In this document: positions 1 to 9,395 of the stretch, piece by piece
Layout: each line of letters begins with the position of its first letter
How positions within the stretch are numbered: position 1 is the stretch's first letter
From: Epilithonimonas tenax DSM 16811
GTDB lineage: Bacteria; Bacteroidota; Bacteroidia; Flavobacteriales; Weeksellaceae
Length of the DNA stretch: 64,000 nt
Direction of reading: 5' to 3'
NCBI RefSeq assembly: GCF_000428485.1
Contig: NZ_AUAA01000003.1
Location: forward strand, 1-64,000
Translations under genes and position numbers: made by a program
The notes under the pieces: model-generated
The model's database searches: none
The model's input: only the letters and a program-made list of their open reading frames with translations
What the model was told of the DNA's origin: nothing

Positions 1-148
1 TCGATAAATATTCCGCAGAAATATTTATTGCAATGAGCTCTAAATCAGATAATTTTGGTTTAATTGGTTTGAAATAAAAATTTTCTTTGATGGTTAATTT
101 TCTTAATTCCTTTAAAATAAAATCGTAAATTGCATCTAGGTTATTCAT
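1..148 (-). CDS. IS982-family transposase, N-terminal 49 residues
   Basis: The first 49 codons encode MNNLDAIYDFILKELRK, then a stretch containing FKPIKPKLSDLELIAI and INISAEYLS. This matches the usual N-terminal region of IS982-family DDE transposases in Flavobacteriia, where the phrase PIKPK-SD-ELI and an AE(Y/F)-S run are characteristic. The catalytic DDE domain lies outside the window, so activity cannot be judged. The frame is open to base 1. The assignment rests on remembered family sequence, not a search. Confidence 0.65.
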   Translation of the reverse strand, partial: MNNLDAIYDFILKELRKLTIKENFYFKPIKPKLSDLELIAINISAEYLS

Positions 149-227
149 AACGTATTAGATTGATAGTCAATACAATATACGAAATTTTCGTATTATGAGT
201 AACCTTTTTTATAATGCACTACGGGTT
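1..227 (-). mobile_element. IS982-family insertion sequence, cut by the window edge
   Basis: A transposase frame starts at 148 and runs leftward out of the window. About 65 bases outside its start, at 211-227, lies a sequence that reads inward as ACCCGTAGTGCATTATA. It looks like the terminal inverted repeat expected at an IS982-type end, so the element boundary is put near 226. The partner end and any target duplication lie outside the window, so the boundary is an inference from one end only. Confidence 0.6.
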
Positions 228-238
228 AAATTACAAAA

Positions 239-272
239 GCAACAAGCTCCGAATATTCTCGGAGCTTGTTGC
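239..272 (-). terminator. Rho-independent terminator of the M1 peptidase gene
   Basis: A perfect 14-bp stem (239-252 with 259-272) encloses a 6-base loop. On the minus strand it is followed by TTTTGTAATTT. It sits just past the stop of the M1 peptidase gene. Confidence 0.85.
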
Positions 273-289
273 ATGTAGGTGTGAACAAC

Positions 290-2488
290 TTATTCTTTAT
301 TGAATTTGAATGCTTTTCCACCTTGTGAAAAATCGATGCTCTTTTTGTCCTTGCTGAAAGTGATAGACACATCGGCCTGCTCAAAAGTAAATTTGCTCTG
401 TCCCTGGTATTCCAAAGGAAACTCCGGTTGGCCAGTTGCCTGCCCATATAACAGGCCTGCTTTATCCGTAAAAGTCAATTTCAACGGTACTTCTTTGGTG
501 CTGAATGTTCCGGTAAATTCTTTCATATTCACTTTCTCTACCGGAACAGCCTGAGCCGAAGCCCAAACATTGTTTTTTGGATTGATGTCCGGCACACTGG
601 AAGTTGGATCCAGCTTCACTTGCTCTACTTCTTTGGTAGAATTCACTTTGAAAGTCCATTCTGTATTGCGTTTCCAAACCTCGACAGGCACTTTCACCAA
701 TTGAGTCGTTCCGTCTTTGAATTTAACCTCCACTGTGGTTGGCATTGGCAATTGGCCAAGATTCTCGACAGTAATCTGTGCGCCGTTCTTATAATCGCCA
801 TTGAAAGGTTTTACCGCTTTCACAGCCTGATCTACTTTCCATTTATTGATAAACCAACCTCTCCAGAACCAGTTCAGCTCTTCTCCGGAAACATTCTCCA
901 TGGTATGGAAAAAATCCCAAGGTGTCGGATGTTTGAACGCCCATCTTGCCACATAAGTTCTGAACGCTTTATCAAACTTCTCAGGACCTAAGATTGTTTC
1001 TCTCAAAATCCCCAATCCCAAACCTGGTTTGAAGTAAGCCAGAACGCCGATACTTCTTTCCTTCATATTATCTGGACCTACCATGATCTGTTCGTAGTTG
1101 TCATTCAGGACAAAAGAACCCATTTTGCCAATATCTTGTTTGTGGTAATATTCCCCATTGTTAAAAGCTTCTGTAGAACCTTCATTGATAAAAGTATTGA
1201 AACCTTCGTCCATCCAAGCGAACAATCTCTCATTGGAACCCACGATCATTGGGAACCACGTATGGCCAAACTCGTGATCTGTAACGCCCCAAAGACTTTC
1301 TCCTTTGGAACTCATATGACAGAAAACGATTCCCGGATATTCCATCCCGCCTTCGTTTCCGGCAACGTTGGTCGCTGCTGGATAAGGATATTCATACCAT
1401 TTCCCGGAGTAATGTTCGATGGAAGCTTTGGTATATTCTGTAGATCTTCCCCAAGCCTTTTCGCCGGCACTTTCTACAGGATAAGCAGAGATCGCCAAAG
1501 ATTTTTTACCGCTTGGCAAGTTGATTCTCGCTGCATCCAAAATGAAAGCGGCAGATGAAGCCCAGGCAAAATCCCTAGCATTATCTATTTTGAATTTCCA
1601 GGTTTTTGTGCCTGACTTATTATTTTTCCCTAATTCAGATTCCGGGCGGATCGCAACCGTTTTCTCACTGCTTCTGGCTTGATTCCAACGGCTTACTTCC
1701 TCTTTGCTGTAAACTTCTTTTTCGTTCAGTAATTCTCCCGAAGCTACCACATATTGGTTGGCAGGAACCGTGATATTCGCTGAAAGTGTTCCGTACTCCA
1801 AATAAAATTCCGAAGCGCCTAAATATGGCGAAGTGTTCCACCCCAAAACGTCATCATACACGCACATTCTTGGGTACCACTGCGCCATTGTGAAGATCTT
1901 TCCGTTCTTGGTATCTTCGATTCCCATTCTGTCGGAACCATATTTTGGCGATAAAAAAGAATATTCGATCTTCAATTTCGCAATACCACCGTTCGCTTTC
2001 AAATCTTGCGGAAGGTCGATCTGCATTCTGGTATCGGTGATGGTATATTTTACATCTTTACCATCGTATTTTACAGATTTGACCTTGTAACCGCCATCAA
2101 ACTCTTCGCCGTGTGCACCATTTCTACTTCCGGAAAGTGGCACCACTGCATTACCTCGCGAATCCTTTGCGAAAAGATTTTGGTCCAGTTGCAACCAAAG
2201 AAATCCTAACTGATCCGGACTGTTGTTCGTATAAGTAATTTCTGCTGAACCTGTGATTTCATTTTTAGCTTCATCCAGACTTACATTGAGTTGATAATCC
2301 GCTGAATTTTGCCAATATTTGTGACCTGGCTGTCCACTTGCAGAACGGGTTTCTGTTCCGGTCTGAGGATAGAACAAAGGCTTGAAAGCCTCGGTATAAC
2401 TGTAGGCAGGCGTTTCCTGTGCGTAGCCTTTTGCTGTGAAGGCAAATATCGCAACCACAGAGAGAAGTGTTGGAAGTTTGAAGTTCAT
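290..2488 (-). CDS. M1-family zinc metallopeptidase (gluzincin aminopeptidase), exported
   Basis: A 732-residue exported aminopeptidase. Residues 1-23 form a signal peptide ending ...KGYAQ. The family landmarks are in order: an N-terminal beta domain, the exopeptidase motif variant GGMEYPG (380-386, in place of GAMEN), the zinc motif HEFGH (405-409) and the third zinc ligand Glu428 in WMDEGF. The enzyme should trim N-terminal residues from peptides in the periplasm or at the outer membrane. Residues 670-732 form a small beta-rich domain whose [16 protein letters not shown] phrase recurs in the serine hydrolase pseudogene at 60.4-62.0 kb. The gene is monocistronic, with terminators at both ends. 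The ATG start is chosen because the signal peptide begins there. Confidence 0.93.
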   Translation of the reverse strand: MNFKLPTLLSVVAIFAFTAKGYAQETPAYSYTEAFKPLFYPQTGTETRSASGQPGHKYWQNSADYQLNVSLDEAKNEITGSAEITYTNNSPDQLGFLWLQLDQNLFAKDSRGNAVVPLSGSRNGAHGEEFDGGYKVKSVKYDGKDVKYTITDTRMQIDLPQDLKANGGIAKLKIEYSFLSPKYGSDRMGIEDTKNGKIFTMAQWYPRMCVYDDVLGWNTSPYLGASEFYLEYGTLSANITVPANQYVVASGELLNEKEVYSKEEVSRWNQARSSEKTVAIRPESELGKNNKSGTKTWKFKIDNARDFAWASSAAFILDAARINLPSGKKSLAISAYPVESAGEKAWGRSTEYTKASIEHYSGKWYEYPYPAATNVAGNEGGMEYPGIVFCHMSSKGESLWGVTDHEFGHTWFPMIVGSNERLFAWMDEGFNTFINEGSTEAFNNGEYYHKQDIGKMGSFVLNDNYEQIMVGPDNMKERSIGVLAYFKPGLGLGILRETILGPEKFDKAFRTYVARWAFKHPTPWDFFHTMENVSGEELNWFWRGWFINKWKVDQAVKAVKPFNGDYKNGAQITVENLGQLPMPTTVEVKFKDGTTQLVKVPVEVWKRNTEWTFKVNSTKEVEQVKLDPTSSVPDINPKNNVWASAQAVPVEKVNMKEFTGTFSTKEVPLKLTFTDKAGLLYGQATGQPEFPLEYQGQSKFTFEQADVSITFSKDKKSIDFSQGGKAFKFNKE

Positions 2489-2574
2489 TAATAGATAGAT
2501 TTATTGTTAAATAAAATTAGTCAATAAAATCCTGAACTTGTTACATCATTGGACTGAAGTCTCCTAAGGTTCAT

Positions 2575-2618
2575 AAAAAAGCAAGCTTGCTATCGGGTGA
2601 TAGCAAGCTTGCTTTTTT
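2575..2618 (-). terminator. Strong terminator hairpin between two minus-strand genes
   Basis: A near-perfect 20-bp inverted repeat (2575-2594 with 2599-2618) has a 4-base loop, with A-run and T-run flanks. It would work in either direction. By position it ends the transcript of the small membrane-protein gene to its right. Confidence 0.85.
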
Positions 2619-2648
2619 TATATAGAATCTAATTATTGAAAGTTTAAA

Positions 2649-3074
2649 TCAATCATCTCTCTCAAAGATAATATCATCTCGATTATTTTTTGAAAGGACA
2701 TTCTGCCAGTTATTGATGATTTGTAAATTATCGTCAAGTTTAATTTTAAATTTATAAAAACCTGATTTTTCCAAATCTATTTCAAAAGACTCATTTACTG
2801 TTTTAATCTCATAAACCATTTTAGATTCTCCAGCGACAGAATATTTTTTAGATATGACATTAATAATTTCGTCCCATCTTATAAATCTTCGGGATTCTTT
2901 TAATTTCAAGTAGAAACCTTCATCTCTATATTCAAAATCACCATCAAATTCTGCAAGTTTTTCAACATCTTCATACGTTCTAATGTCATTAATATTTCTG
3001 TAATTTTTATCCCAATAATATGCGAGAACAAAAATTAAAATTGCTAAAACAACAAGCAGAATAATCGTATTCAT
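2649..3074 (-). CDS. Small membrane-anchored protein of unknown function
   Basis: This is a 141-residue protein I cannot assign. Residues 3-20 form one strongly hydrophobic helix (TIILLVVLAILIFVLAYYW), with no lipobox or clear cleavage site, so it is probably an N-terminally anchored protein. The rest is a charged alpha/beta domain that resembles PH-like domains: KLKESRRFIRWDEIINVISK, then a YEIKTVNESFEI strand. That likeness is an impression only. It lies 5 bases downstream of the SDR gene and is followed by a strong terminator, so the two form an operon with this gene second. Confidence 0.7.
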   Translation of the reverse strand: MNTIILLVVLAILIFVLAYYWDKNYRNINDIRTYEDVEKLAEFDGDFEYRDEGFYLKLKESRRFIRWDEIINVISKKYSVAGESKMVYEIKTVNESFEIDLEKSGFYKFKIKLDDNLQIINNWQNVLSKNNRDDIIFERDD

Positions 3075-3079
3075 TCTTA

Positions 3080-3961
3080 TCAGTTAGATTTTTTCGCCTT
3101 AATCATGGTCTCCAGCATATCCCACATTTCCTGAGGCACCTCCTCCAGCATATTGAATTCACCGGCACCTTGAAGCCACTCGCCACCATCGATGGTCACG
3201 ACTTCGCCATTCACGAAGGATGAAAAATCAGAAACCAGATAAGCCGCAAGATTGGCCAACTCCTGATGTTCTCCTACTCTTTTGAGCGGATTTTTTTTAG
3301 CCAAATCAAATTTATCTTTCATATCGCCAGGTAGCAACCTGTCCCAAGCGCCTTTCGTAGGAAATGGTCCCGGAGCAATCGCGTTGAAACGGATGTTATA
3401 TTTCCCCCACTCCACAGCTAAACTTCTTGTCATTGCCAAAACGCCCGCTTTTGCACAAGCCGATGGAACGACATACGCTGAACCCGTCCAGGCATAAGTG
3501 GTTACAATATTCAGAACGGTTCCAGGCACTTTGTTGTCAATCCAATGTTTCCCGATGGAAAGTGTGCAGTTCTTGGTTCCTTTCAAAACAATATCAAGGA
3601 TCGAATCAAAGGCGGAATGCGTGAGTCTTTCGGTTGGTGAGATGAAGTTTCCGGCGGCGTTGTTTAACAGAATATCAATTCTGCCAAATTCTTTCAGCGC
3701 GGCTTCTTTCATAGCCTCCACTTCGTCCCAGTTTCGCACATCGCAAGCTACACAAAGGACTTTTCCGCCTGTTTCTTCTTCCAGTTCTTTGGCTGTTCCC
3801 TGCAGTTTCTCCAGGTTTCTGGAAGTGATGACGACCTTTGCTCCAAGCTGAAGAAAATATTTGGTCATCGCTTTTCCCAGTCCGCTTCCGCCACCGGTTA
3901 CGATAGCTACTTTATCTTTAAGTGCGTCTTCGCGCAACATTGGCTGTGTATATAAATTCAT
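3080..3961 (-). CDS. SDR oxidoreductase, 2,4-dienoyl-CoA reductase (DECR) type
   Basis: A 293-residue Rossmann-fold short-chain dehydrogenase. TGGGSGLG (residues 22-29) is the NADP-binding loop and NNAAGNF follows strand 4. The classical YxxxK is not present in its usual place. Instead VTTYAWTG and VVPSACAKAG supply Tyr, Ser and Lys in the arrangement of mammalian mitochondrial DECR1, and the tail (GGEWL..GEF..) also matches that family. The expected role is NADPH-dependent reduction of 2,4-dienoyl-CoA during oxidation of unsaturated fatty acids, in the cytoplasm. The only operon partner is the small membrane protein downstream, so there is no local beta-oxidation context. A broader enoyl reductase role is possible. 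Confidence 0.85.
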   Translation of the reverse strand: MNLYTQPMLREDALKDKVAIVTGGGSGLGKAMTKYFLQLGAKVVITSRNLEKLQGTAKELEEETGGKVLCVACDVRNWDEVEAMKEAALKEFGRIDILLNNAAGNFISPTERLTHSAFDSILDIVLKGTKNCTLSIGKHWIDNKVPGTVLNIVTTYAWTGSAYVVPSACAKAGVLAMTRSLAVEWGKYNIRFNAIAPGPFPTKGAWDRLLPGDMKDKFDLAKKNPLKRVGEHQELANLAAYLVSDFSSFVNGEVVTIDGGEWLQGAGEFNMLEEVPQEMWDMLETMIKAKKSN

Positions 3962-4128
3962 TGATTAAGTGATTTTTAGATTACAATTTAAGGTTTTTGA
4001 GTCTTTGGTAAATTTAGATTTTTATTTTGTATTGAAATTTAATAAAAGTTATGCGCCAAATATGAACGCTCATTCAATCCATATTAATGAATCCTTCTCG
4101 CAACAAAAAAGTAAGGCAGATTCTCTGT

Positions 4129-5469
4129 TTATTCTTGAACTTCAAAAAGCAAACGCTCTCCGAATTTTTTTTCATTCAAATTTCCGTTATCATAAACTAG
4201 ATTTCCGTTGACGAAAGTGTGGGTTACTTTAGAATGAAATACGGTTCCTTCTAGTGGACTCCATCCACATTTATACAATATATTTTCTTTTGCAACCGTC
4301 CATTTTTCATTTAAATCTACCAAAACCAAATCGGCTTTGTATCCTTCTCTCACAAAACCTCTTTTTTCTACTCTGAAAAGAACAGCAGGATTGTGGCACA
4401 TTTTTTCCACGATTTTTTCTAAGCTAATTTTTCCTTTTCTAAAATTCTCCAGCATCACCACCAAAGAATGTTGTACCAAAGGCGCACCAGAAGGGCATTT
4501 TGTGTAAACATTTTGTTTTTCTTCCCAAGTGTGAGGCGCGTGGTCTGTGGCAATCACATCAATTCTGTCATCCAGCAAAGCTTCCCAAAGTCCGTCTTTA
4601 TCTTTTTGCGTCTTTACCGCAGGATTCCACTTGATTAATCCTCCTTTTGTATCGTAATCTTCATTGGTGAAAGTTAAATGATGAACACAAACTTCTGCCG
4701 TTATTTTTTTATCTTTTAAAGGAATATCATTTCGGAAGAGTTCCATCTCCTTCGCTGTAGAAAGATGGAAAACGTGTAGTCTGGCTCCTGTTTTTTTTGC
4801 TAACTCAACTGCTTTTGAAGAAGATGTAAAACAAGCTTCCTCACTTCTTATTAAATGATGAAATTTCACCGGAATATCTTCACCATATTCATCCAGATAT
4901 TTTTGCGTATTTTCTCTAATTGTAGCTTCATCTTCGCAGTGTACAGCAATGAGCATTTTTGTATTACTGAAAATATTTTCCAGCGTTTCAGGATTATCAA
5001 CCAACATATTTCCTGTAGATGAGCCTAAAAACAACTTGATTCCGGGAACATTTCTAGGGTTTGTTTTTAAAATCTCTTCTAAATTATCATTGGTTCCGCC
5101 CATCATAAATCCGTAATTGGCGTATGCTTTCTGAGAACCAATTTCATATTTTTGAGCCAATAATTCCTGAGTTACAGCATTAGGAACGGTGTTGGGTTGG
5201 TCTATAAAACTTGTAATTCCTCCCGCAATAGCAGCTTTTGATTCGGATTCAATATTGCCTTTATGAGTTAATCCCGGTTCGCGGAAATGGACTTGATCAT
5301 CAATCACTCCAGGCAAAAGATACTTTCCGGCGGCATCGATGATTTGGTCAACATTCTCTTCAGAAATATTTTTTGAAATGATTGAAATCAAATCATTTTC
5401 AATCAGAATATCACTTTGGAAAACCAAATTTTCATTAACTATTTGGGCGTTTTTTATTAGAATTTTCAT
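4129..5469 (-). CDS. pyrC: Dihydroorotase (amidohydrolase superfamily)
   Basis: A 446-residue class I dihydroorotase that closes carbamoyl-aspartate to dihydroorotate in pyrimidine synthesis. It shows PGVIDDQVHFREPG (53-66), FIDQPNTVP, a VHCED histidine, an HVFHLSTAKE histidine, and the catalytic-Asp segment IDVIATDHAPH. The first metal motif is D-x-Q-x-H rather than the textbook H-x-H, with Gln59 where the first zinc histidine normally sits. As I recall, this variant is shared by Bacteroidota enzymes, so it need not mean inactivity. The gene appears monocistronic. Hydantoinase or allantoinase activity is less likely given the HFREPG and ATDHAPHT motifs. Confidence 0.87.
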   Translation of the reverse strand: MKILIKNAQIVNENLVFQSDILIENDLISIISKNISEENVDQIIDAAGKYLLPGVIDDQVHFREPGLTHKGNIESESKAAIAGGITSFIDQPNTVPNAVTQELLAQKYEIGSQKAYANYGFMMGGTNDNLEEILKTNPRNVPGIKLFLGSSTGNMLVDNPETLENIFSNTKMLIAVHCEDEATIRENTQKYLDEYGEDIPVKFHHLIRSEEACFTSSSKAVELAKKTGARLHVFHLSTAKEMELFRNDIPLKDKKITAEVCVHHLTFTNEDYDTKGGLIKWNPAVKTQKDKDGLWEALLDDRIDVIATDHAPHTWEEKQNVYTKCPSGAPLVQHSLVVMLENFRKGKISLEKIVEKMCHNPAVLFRVEKRGFVREGYKADLVLVDLNEKWTVAKENILYKCGWSPLEGTVFHSKVTHTFVNGNLVYDNGNLNEKKFGERLLFEVQE

Positions 5470-5949
5470 TTTTAATTAGATATTAGAAGTTGGATATCAG
5501 AGGTAAGACTTAGATCTAAAAGTTTCATTTCAAGCAAAATTAAGTTTTTGAAAATTATTACCCGAATTTGTACTTTAAAATTAATGCAAAAGCGCCATTG
5601 TATTGATTTTAAATCTCGTCGATCAATCCATCTGTTTTTATATAACCTAGGAAATCCGGGTATCATCCATTGCAACACTCAACTTGGAGAAAGGAAAAAC
5701 GTGTGCGACCAAACCCAAAAACCAATCAGCACAGCATGTTTACATCGAAAAAATCGAGCTGAGTAAAAAACCCTTTGAAGGCTAAAAATCGCAGCACGAC
5801 AGTATTATGATTGGCGGAAAATTTGTTTTTTTTGTGAATTCCAAGCTGAAAAAATAAATCGGTTTCTTGTCAGAATAGCGTATTTTTGCAAAAATTTTTG
5901 AATTGAAATCGCAGATTCTATCTGGCCGATGCAAACCATAAACTATTAG
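5470..5949. other. 480-bp intergenic region with a possible gene remnant
   Basis: This is AT-rich DNA between pyrC and the flippase gene. From 5651 to 5785 a stop-to-stop plus-strand frame of 44 codons ends in HVYIEKIELSKKPFEG and has protein-like composition. It has no start codon or relative that I recognise, so it may be a gene tail left after deletion, or chance. A TATTTTTG box at 5881-5888 is a candidate -7 element for the flippase gene. Confidence 0.4.
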
Positions 5950-7407
5950 ATGAAAAAACTTCTCGGACAAACTGCTCTTTATGGATTAACAACTGTGATT
6001 ATCAGACTGTTTCCTTTTGTAATCAATCCAATTATTACGAGAACTTTTGGTCCGACAGCCTATTCTCCTTTTGCAGATTTTTATTCCGTAGCAGGCGTTA
6101 TCGCGGTGCTATTGACCCATGGTATGGAAACTACTTTTTTCCGTTTTGCTTTGGACGAGAAAGATGACAGAAAATTGATTTCAACTGCTTTTTTCAGTGT
6201 GTTGGCCGTGACTTTGGTTTATTTATTTTTCACTTTACTTTACCGGCAACCATTAGCTGTTGCTTTCAAAACGCCAGATCAAGTTGACCTTTTGGCCATT
6301 CTTACCGTCACTTTGGCTTTGGACGCATTTTGCGCTATGCCTTTCGTGATGCTTCGGAAAAACGAGAGGCCTTTGAAATATGCCGGAATCAGAATCACAA
6401 ACGGAATCATCAATTTTCTGTTGGTTGTCTTTTTCATCATCATACTGCCTAGATATCCAGAAGGAATCTTTGGGTTGAAATACAGTCCGGAGTTCGGGAT
6501 TGGATATGTCTTCATCGCCAATCTGGCAGCCAGTTCTGTCACATTTCTGATGCTATCACAAGAATTATTAATCGCAAGAATAAAACATTTCTCTTGGGAA
6601 CTTTGGAAAAGAATGATCAAGTATTCCTGGCCGATCACGATTGCTGGATTAGCTGGGATCATCAATGAAACCTTTGACAGACAGTTCCTTAAATTCCTTT
6701 TACCGGAAGCTATTGGAAGGCATGAATTAGGCATTTATGGCGGTGTTGCAAAAGTGGTGACGTTCGTCATTCTTTTCCGCCAAGCGTACTCTTTGGGAAT
6801 AGAGCCATTCTTTTTCAGCAATTCAAAAAACAAGAATGCAAAAGAGATGTATGTGAAGCTGATGGATATTTTCATCGCCATCAACTGCCTGATTGTCTTA
6901 TTCTTATCTGTAAATCTCAATTGGATCGCAAAAGCTTACATCAACAATCCGGAATATTATGAAGGCATCTCTATTCTTCCCATTTTGTTCTTTGCCAGTT
7001 TATTTTTAGGAATCTACCTCAATCTTTCGATTTGGTATAAATTGACAGATCAAACCATCATCGGCGCATATATCTCTGCTATTGGGGTTTTTATAACCAT
7101 CATTATTAATTTTTATTTTATTCCTAAATACGGCTATTGGGCTTCCACTTGGGCTACCATTGCCAGTTATTTTGCAATGATGGTTGTATCATACGTTTGG
7201 GGACAGTCCAAATACCCAGTTCCATACCACATTTACAAGAACGCCATGGTCATTCTTGTAACAATGGTAGTATCTTTGGCATATTACCAATATTTAAAAG
7301 AAAACATTTGGTTGGGAAATCTTATATTTCTAATTTTGGCAACCATTTTGATGAAGTCAGAGAACTTGATCCCTCAGAAGATGCTCCATAAAATCGGAAT
7401 GAAATAA
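5950..7407 (+). CDS. Oligosaccharide/lipopolysaccharide flippase (MVF/PST type)
   Basis: A 485-residue protein with about 14 hydrophobic helices spread over its whole length. It begins MKKLLGQTALYGL, then INPIITRTFGPTAYSPFADF, the typical start of Wzx-like polysaccharide exporters of the MOP superfamily. A late segment (from about residue 325, WIAKAYINNPEYYEG) matches their usual second half. It would flip lipid-linked saccharide units across the inner membrane. A sugar nucleotidyltransferase begins 44 bases downstream in the same orientation, which fits a role in surface-glycan building. The substrate cannot be inferred. Confidence 0.85.
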   Translation: MKKLLGQTALYGLTTVIIRLFPFVINPIITRTFGPTAYSPFADFYSVAGVIAVLLTHGMETTFFRFALDEKDDRKLISTAFFSVLAVTLVYLFFTLLYRQPLAVAFKTPDQVDLLAILTVTLALDAFCAMPFVMLRKNERPLKYAGIRITNGIINFLLVVFFIIILPRYPEGIFGLKYSPEFGIGYVFIANLAASSVTFLMLSQELLIARIKHFSWELWKRMIKYSWPITIAGLAGIINETFDRQFLKFLLPEAIGRHELGIYGGVAKVVTFVILFRQAYSLGIEPFFFSNSKNKNAKEMYVKLMDIFIAINCLIVLFLSVNLNWIAKAYINNPEYYEGISILPILFFASLFLGIYLNLSIWYKLTDQTIIGAYISAIGVFITIIINFYFIPKYGYWASTWATIASYFAMMVVSYVWGQSKYPVPYHIYKNAMVILVTMVVSLAYYQYLKENIWLGNLIFLILATILMKSENLIPQKMLHKIGMK

Positions 7408-7451
7408 ACCTATTACCCGCCTAATAGTCAACAACTTAACAATAGAAACTT

Positions 7452-8471
7452 ATGAAAATAATAGTCCCAATGGCTGGACGTGGTTCCAGACTTAGGCCGC
7501 ATACATTAACCGTTCCAAAACCGTTGATTCCAATCGGTGGAAAACCAATTGTACAGAGATTGGTAGAAGACATTGCAAAAGTTGCGAACCAACCAATTGA
7601 AGAGATTGCTTTCATCATTGGTGACTTCGGTTCAGATGTTGAAGAATCTCTTATCAAAGTAGCCGAGAATCTGGGAGCAAAAGGAAGTATCTATGCTCAA
7701 ACAGAACCACTAGGAACAGCACATGCGATCAATTGTGCGAGGGCAAGTATGAGTGGGCCAGTAATTATTGCATTTGCCGACACACTCTTCCGTGCAGATT
7801 TCCACCTTGACACCAATGCTGACGGTGTGATTTGGGTAAAAAAAGTGGAAGATCCTTCTGCCTTCGGTGTTGTAAAACTGGATGACTATGGCTTCATCAC
7901 AGATTTTGTGGAAAAACCTAAGGAATTTGTCTCAGATCTTGCCATTATTGGCATTTATTATTTCAATTCTGCAGAGAAACTGATGACAGAGATTGACCAT
8001 ATTATGGAAAATCACATTACAGAAGGTGGAGAATATCAACTCACAACCGCCTTGGAAAATCTAAGAGCGAAAGGTGCAAAATTCTCCCTGGGAAAAGTAG
8101 ATGACTGGATGGATTGTGGTAACAAAAACGCAACTGTAGAAACCAACAGCAAGATATTGCAGTACGAACGAGCTAATATGGCGAATTTTCCGGAATCTGC
8201 AGAAATCGAAAACTGTATGATCATCCCACCTTGTTTCATCGGGGAAAATGTGAAAATCCTGAACTCTAAAATTGGACCTAACGTGTCTCTAGGTAACAAC
8301 ACTATTGTTATCAATTCTAATATCGACAACTCACTGATCCAGGAAAATACAATCATCGATCACGGGAATCTAAGTAACTCAATGATTGGAAACTCTGCCA
8401 AATACTTCGGCGTTGCGAGAGAAATATCTTTGGGAGATTATTCCGTTTTGGATTTCGTTTCGAAAGATTAA
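7452..8471 (+). CDS. Sugar-1-phosphate nucleotidyltransferase
   Basis: A 339-residue protein. The N-terminal signature MAGRGSRLRPHTLTVPKPLI (8-27) is the nucleotide-binding loop of glucose-1-phosphate thymidylyltransferase-like enzymes. FADTLF carries the metal-binding aspartate and VEKP the sugar contact. Residues 260-330 contain hexapeptide-like steps (PPCFIGENVKI, GPNVSLGNNTIV) typical of a left-handed beta-helix, as in GlmU-like and GMP/dTDP pyrophosphorylases. It would make an NDP-sugar for envelope glycans; which nucleotide and sugar is not clear. It is probably co-transcribed with the upstream flippase. A terminator follows. Confidence 0.85.
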   Translation: MKIIVPMAGRGSRLRPHTLTVPKPLIPIGGKPIVQRLVEDIAKVANQPIEEIAFIIGDFGSDVEESLIKVAENLGAKGSIYAQTEPLGTAHAINCARASMSGPVIIAFADTLFRADFHLDTNADGVIWVKKVEDPSAFGVVKLDDYGFITDFVEKPKEFVSDLAIIGIYYFNSAEKLMTEIDHIMENHITEGGEYQLTTALENLRAKGAKFSLGKVDDWMDCGNKNATVETNSKILQYERANMANFPESAEIENCMIIPPCFIGENVKILNSKIGPNVSLGNNTIVINSNIDNSLIQENTIIDHGNLSNSMIGNSAKYFGVAREISLGDYSVLDFVSKD

Positions 8472-8491
8472 TTTCATTTTAATCATACATC

Positions 8492-8530
8492 AACTTTGTC
8501 AAGGTCCAGAACTTTGACAAAGTTTTTTTT
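8492..8530 (+). terminator. Terminator after the nucleotidyltransferase gene
   Basis: A stem of about 14 bp (8492-8505 with 8511-8524, one G-U-type imperfection) has a 5-base loop and is followed by eight T residues. Confidence 0.8.
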
Positions 8531-8555
8531 AGATACTTATGCGAAAATATAAGTT

Positions 8556-8563
8556 TATTTTTG
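8556..8563 (+). promoter_or_regulatory. Candidate -7 box (TATTTTTG) for the DUF4292-EnvC pair
   Basis: The sequence matches the Bacteroidota consensus TAnnTTTG and lies 34 bases before the start codon, just past a terminator. No good -33 TTG is visible at the right spacing. Confidence 0.45.
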
Positions 8564-8597
8564 GCGTTAATATTGTAAGTTTTTATCCAAAAAAATT

Positions 8598-9395
8598 ATG
8601 CAAAAATATATTTTAATCCTACTTTCTGCTCTAGCTGTAACTTCCTGTAAAGTCCAAAAAACACAGAATACAGCGCCCGTAAGCACCACCAAACCACTTT
8701 CCGATAATGCCAATTTCTTTTCTGCAATTGAGAAAAAATCGACTTTCGATGCGGTCAAAATCAGCAGTAAGATCGATGCAAAAACAGGCTCATTCATCCC
8801 AACTCTGGATGCTGTCATTTACATAGAAAATGGCCAAAAAGTATGGATGAATCTCGTAGCTGTCATTCTGCAAGCCGCAAGAGGTGTTGCAACGCCTGAA
8901 GGAATCAAAGGCTATTATAAACTGGACAAAACCTATATTGATTCGGATTTTGGCTACCTCAATAAGCTTCTCAATGTCAACTTTATTGATTACAACGCAC
9001 TGCAGAATCTGTTGCTGGGTAAAACCTTTATTCCTGTGTCTGAAAAGGATTATAATGTCACACAAAATGCTGGCGGTTTCAGCTTGAATTCAAAACAGAC
9101 TCAGAAAATTACAGAGAATGGAAAAACGAGCGAATTTAAAATCGCATTAGATTATGATCGGGATTTCAACCTGAATCACGTCCTGTTAACCAACATCTCT
9201 AATAACAATGAGTTGGAAATCACTTACTCCAACAGAGAAATACTCAACAATGAGAGCTTTCCAAAAAGTGTTAAAATAATTATAAAAGCCAATAAAACAG
9301 ACGAAATATTATTAGAAAATACGAAATTTGACTTTTCCCGGATGGAAACTACTTATTCCGTTCCTGCCAATTACAAAAAGACAGAGATTAAATGA
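8598..9395 (+). CDS. DUF4292 lipoprotein
   Basis: A 265-residue protein with a lipoprotein signal, LLSALAVTSC, and Cys17 as the probable lipidation site. The body is beta-rich (AVKISSKIDAKTGSFIPTLD, then WMNLVAVILQAARGVATPEG), as in DUF4292 proteins. These are Bacteroidota lipoproteins thought to have a LolA/LolB-like half-barrel fold. A role in carrying or sensing envelope lipids or lipoproteins is inference. Its stop overlaps the start of the EnvC-like gene by 4 bases (ATGA), so the two are translationally coupled, suggesting both act in envelope upkeep. Confidence 0.82.
   Translation: MQKYILILLSALAVTSCKVQKTQNTAPVSTTKPLSDNANFFSAIEKKSTFDAVKISSKIDAKTGSFIPTLDAVIYIENGQKVWMNLVAVILQAARGVATPEGIKGYYKLDKTYIDSDFGYLNKLLNVNFIDYNALQNLLLGKTFIPVSEKDYNVTQNAGGFSLNSKQTQKITENGKTSEFKIALDYDRDFNLNHVLLTNISNNNELEITYSNREILNNESFPKSVKIIIKANKTDEILLENTKFDFSRMETTYSVPANYKKTEIK

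Noticed and set aside
5472-5678. 68-codon minus-strand frame upstream of pyrC
   Set aside because: Composition is unlike a protein of this genome, it has no neighbour support and ends within the pyrC leader.
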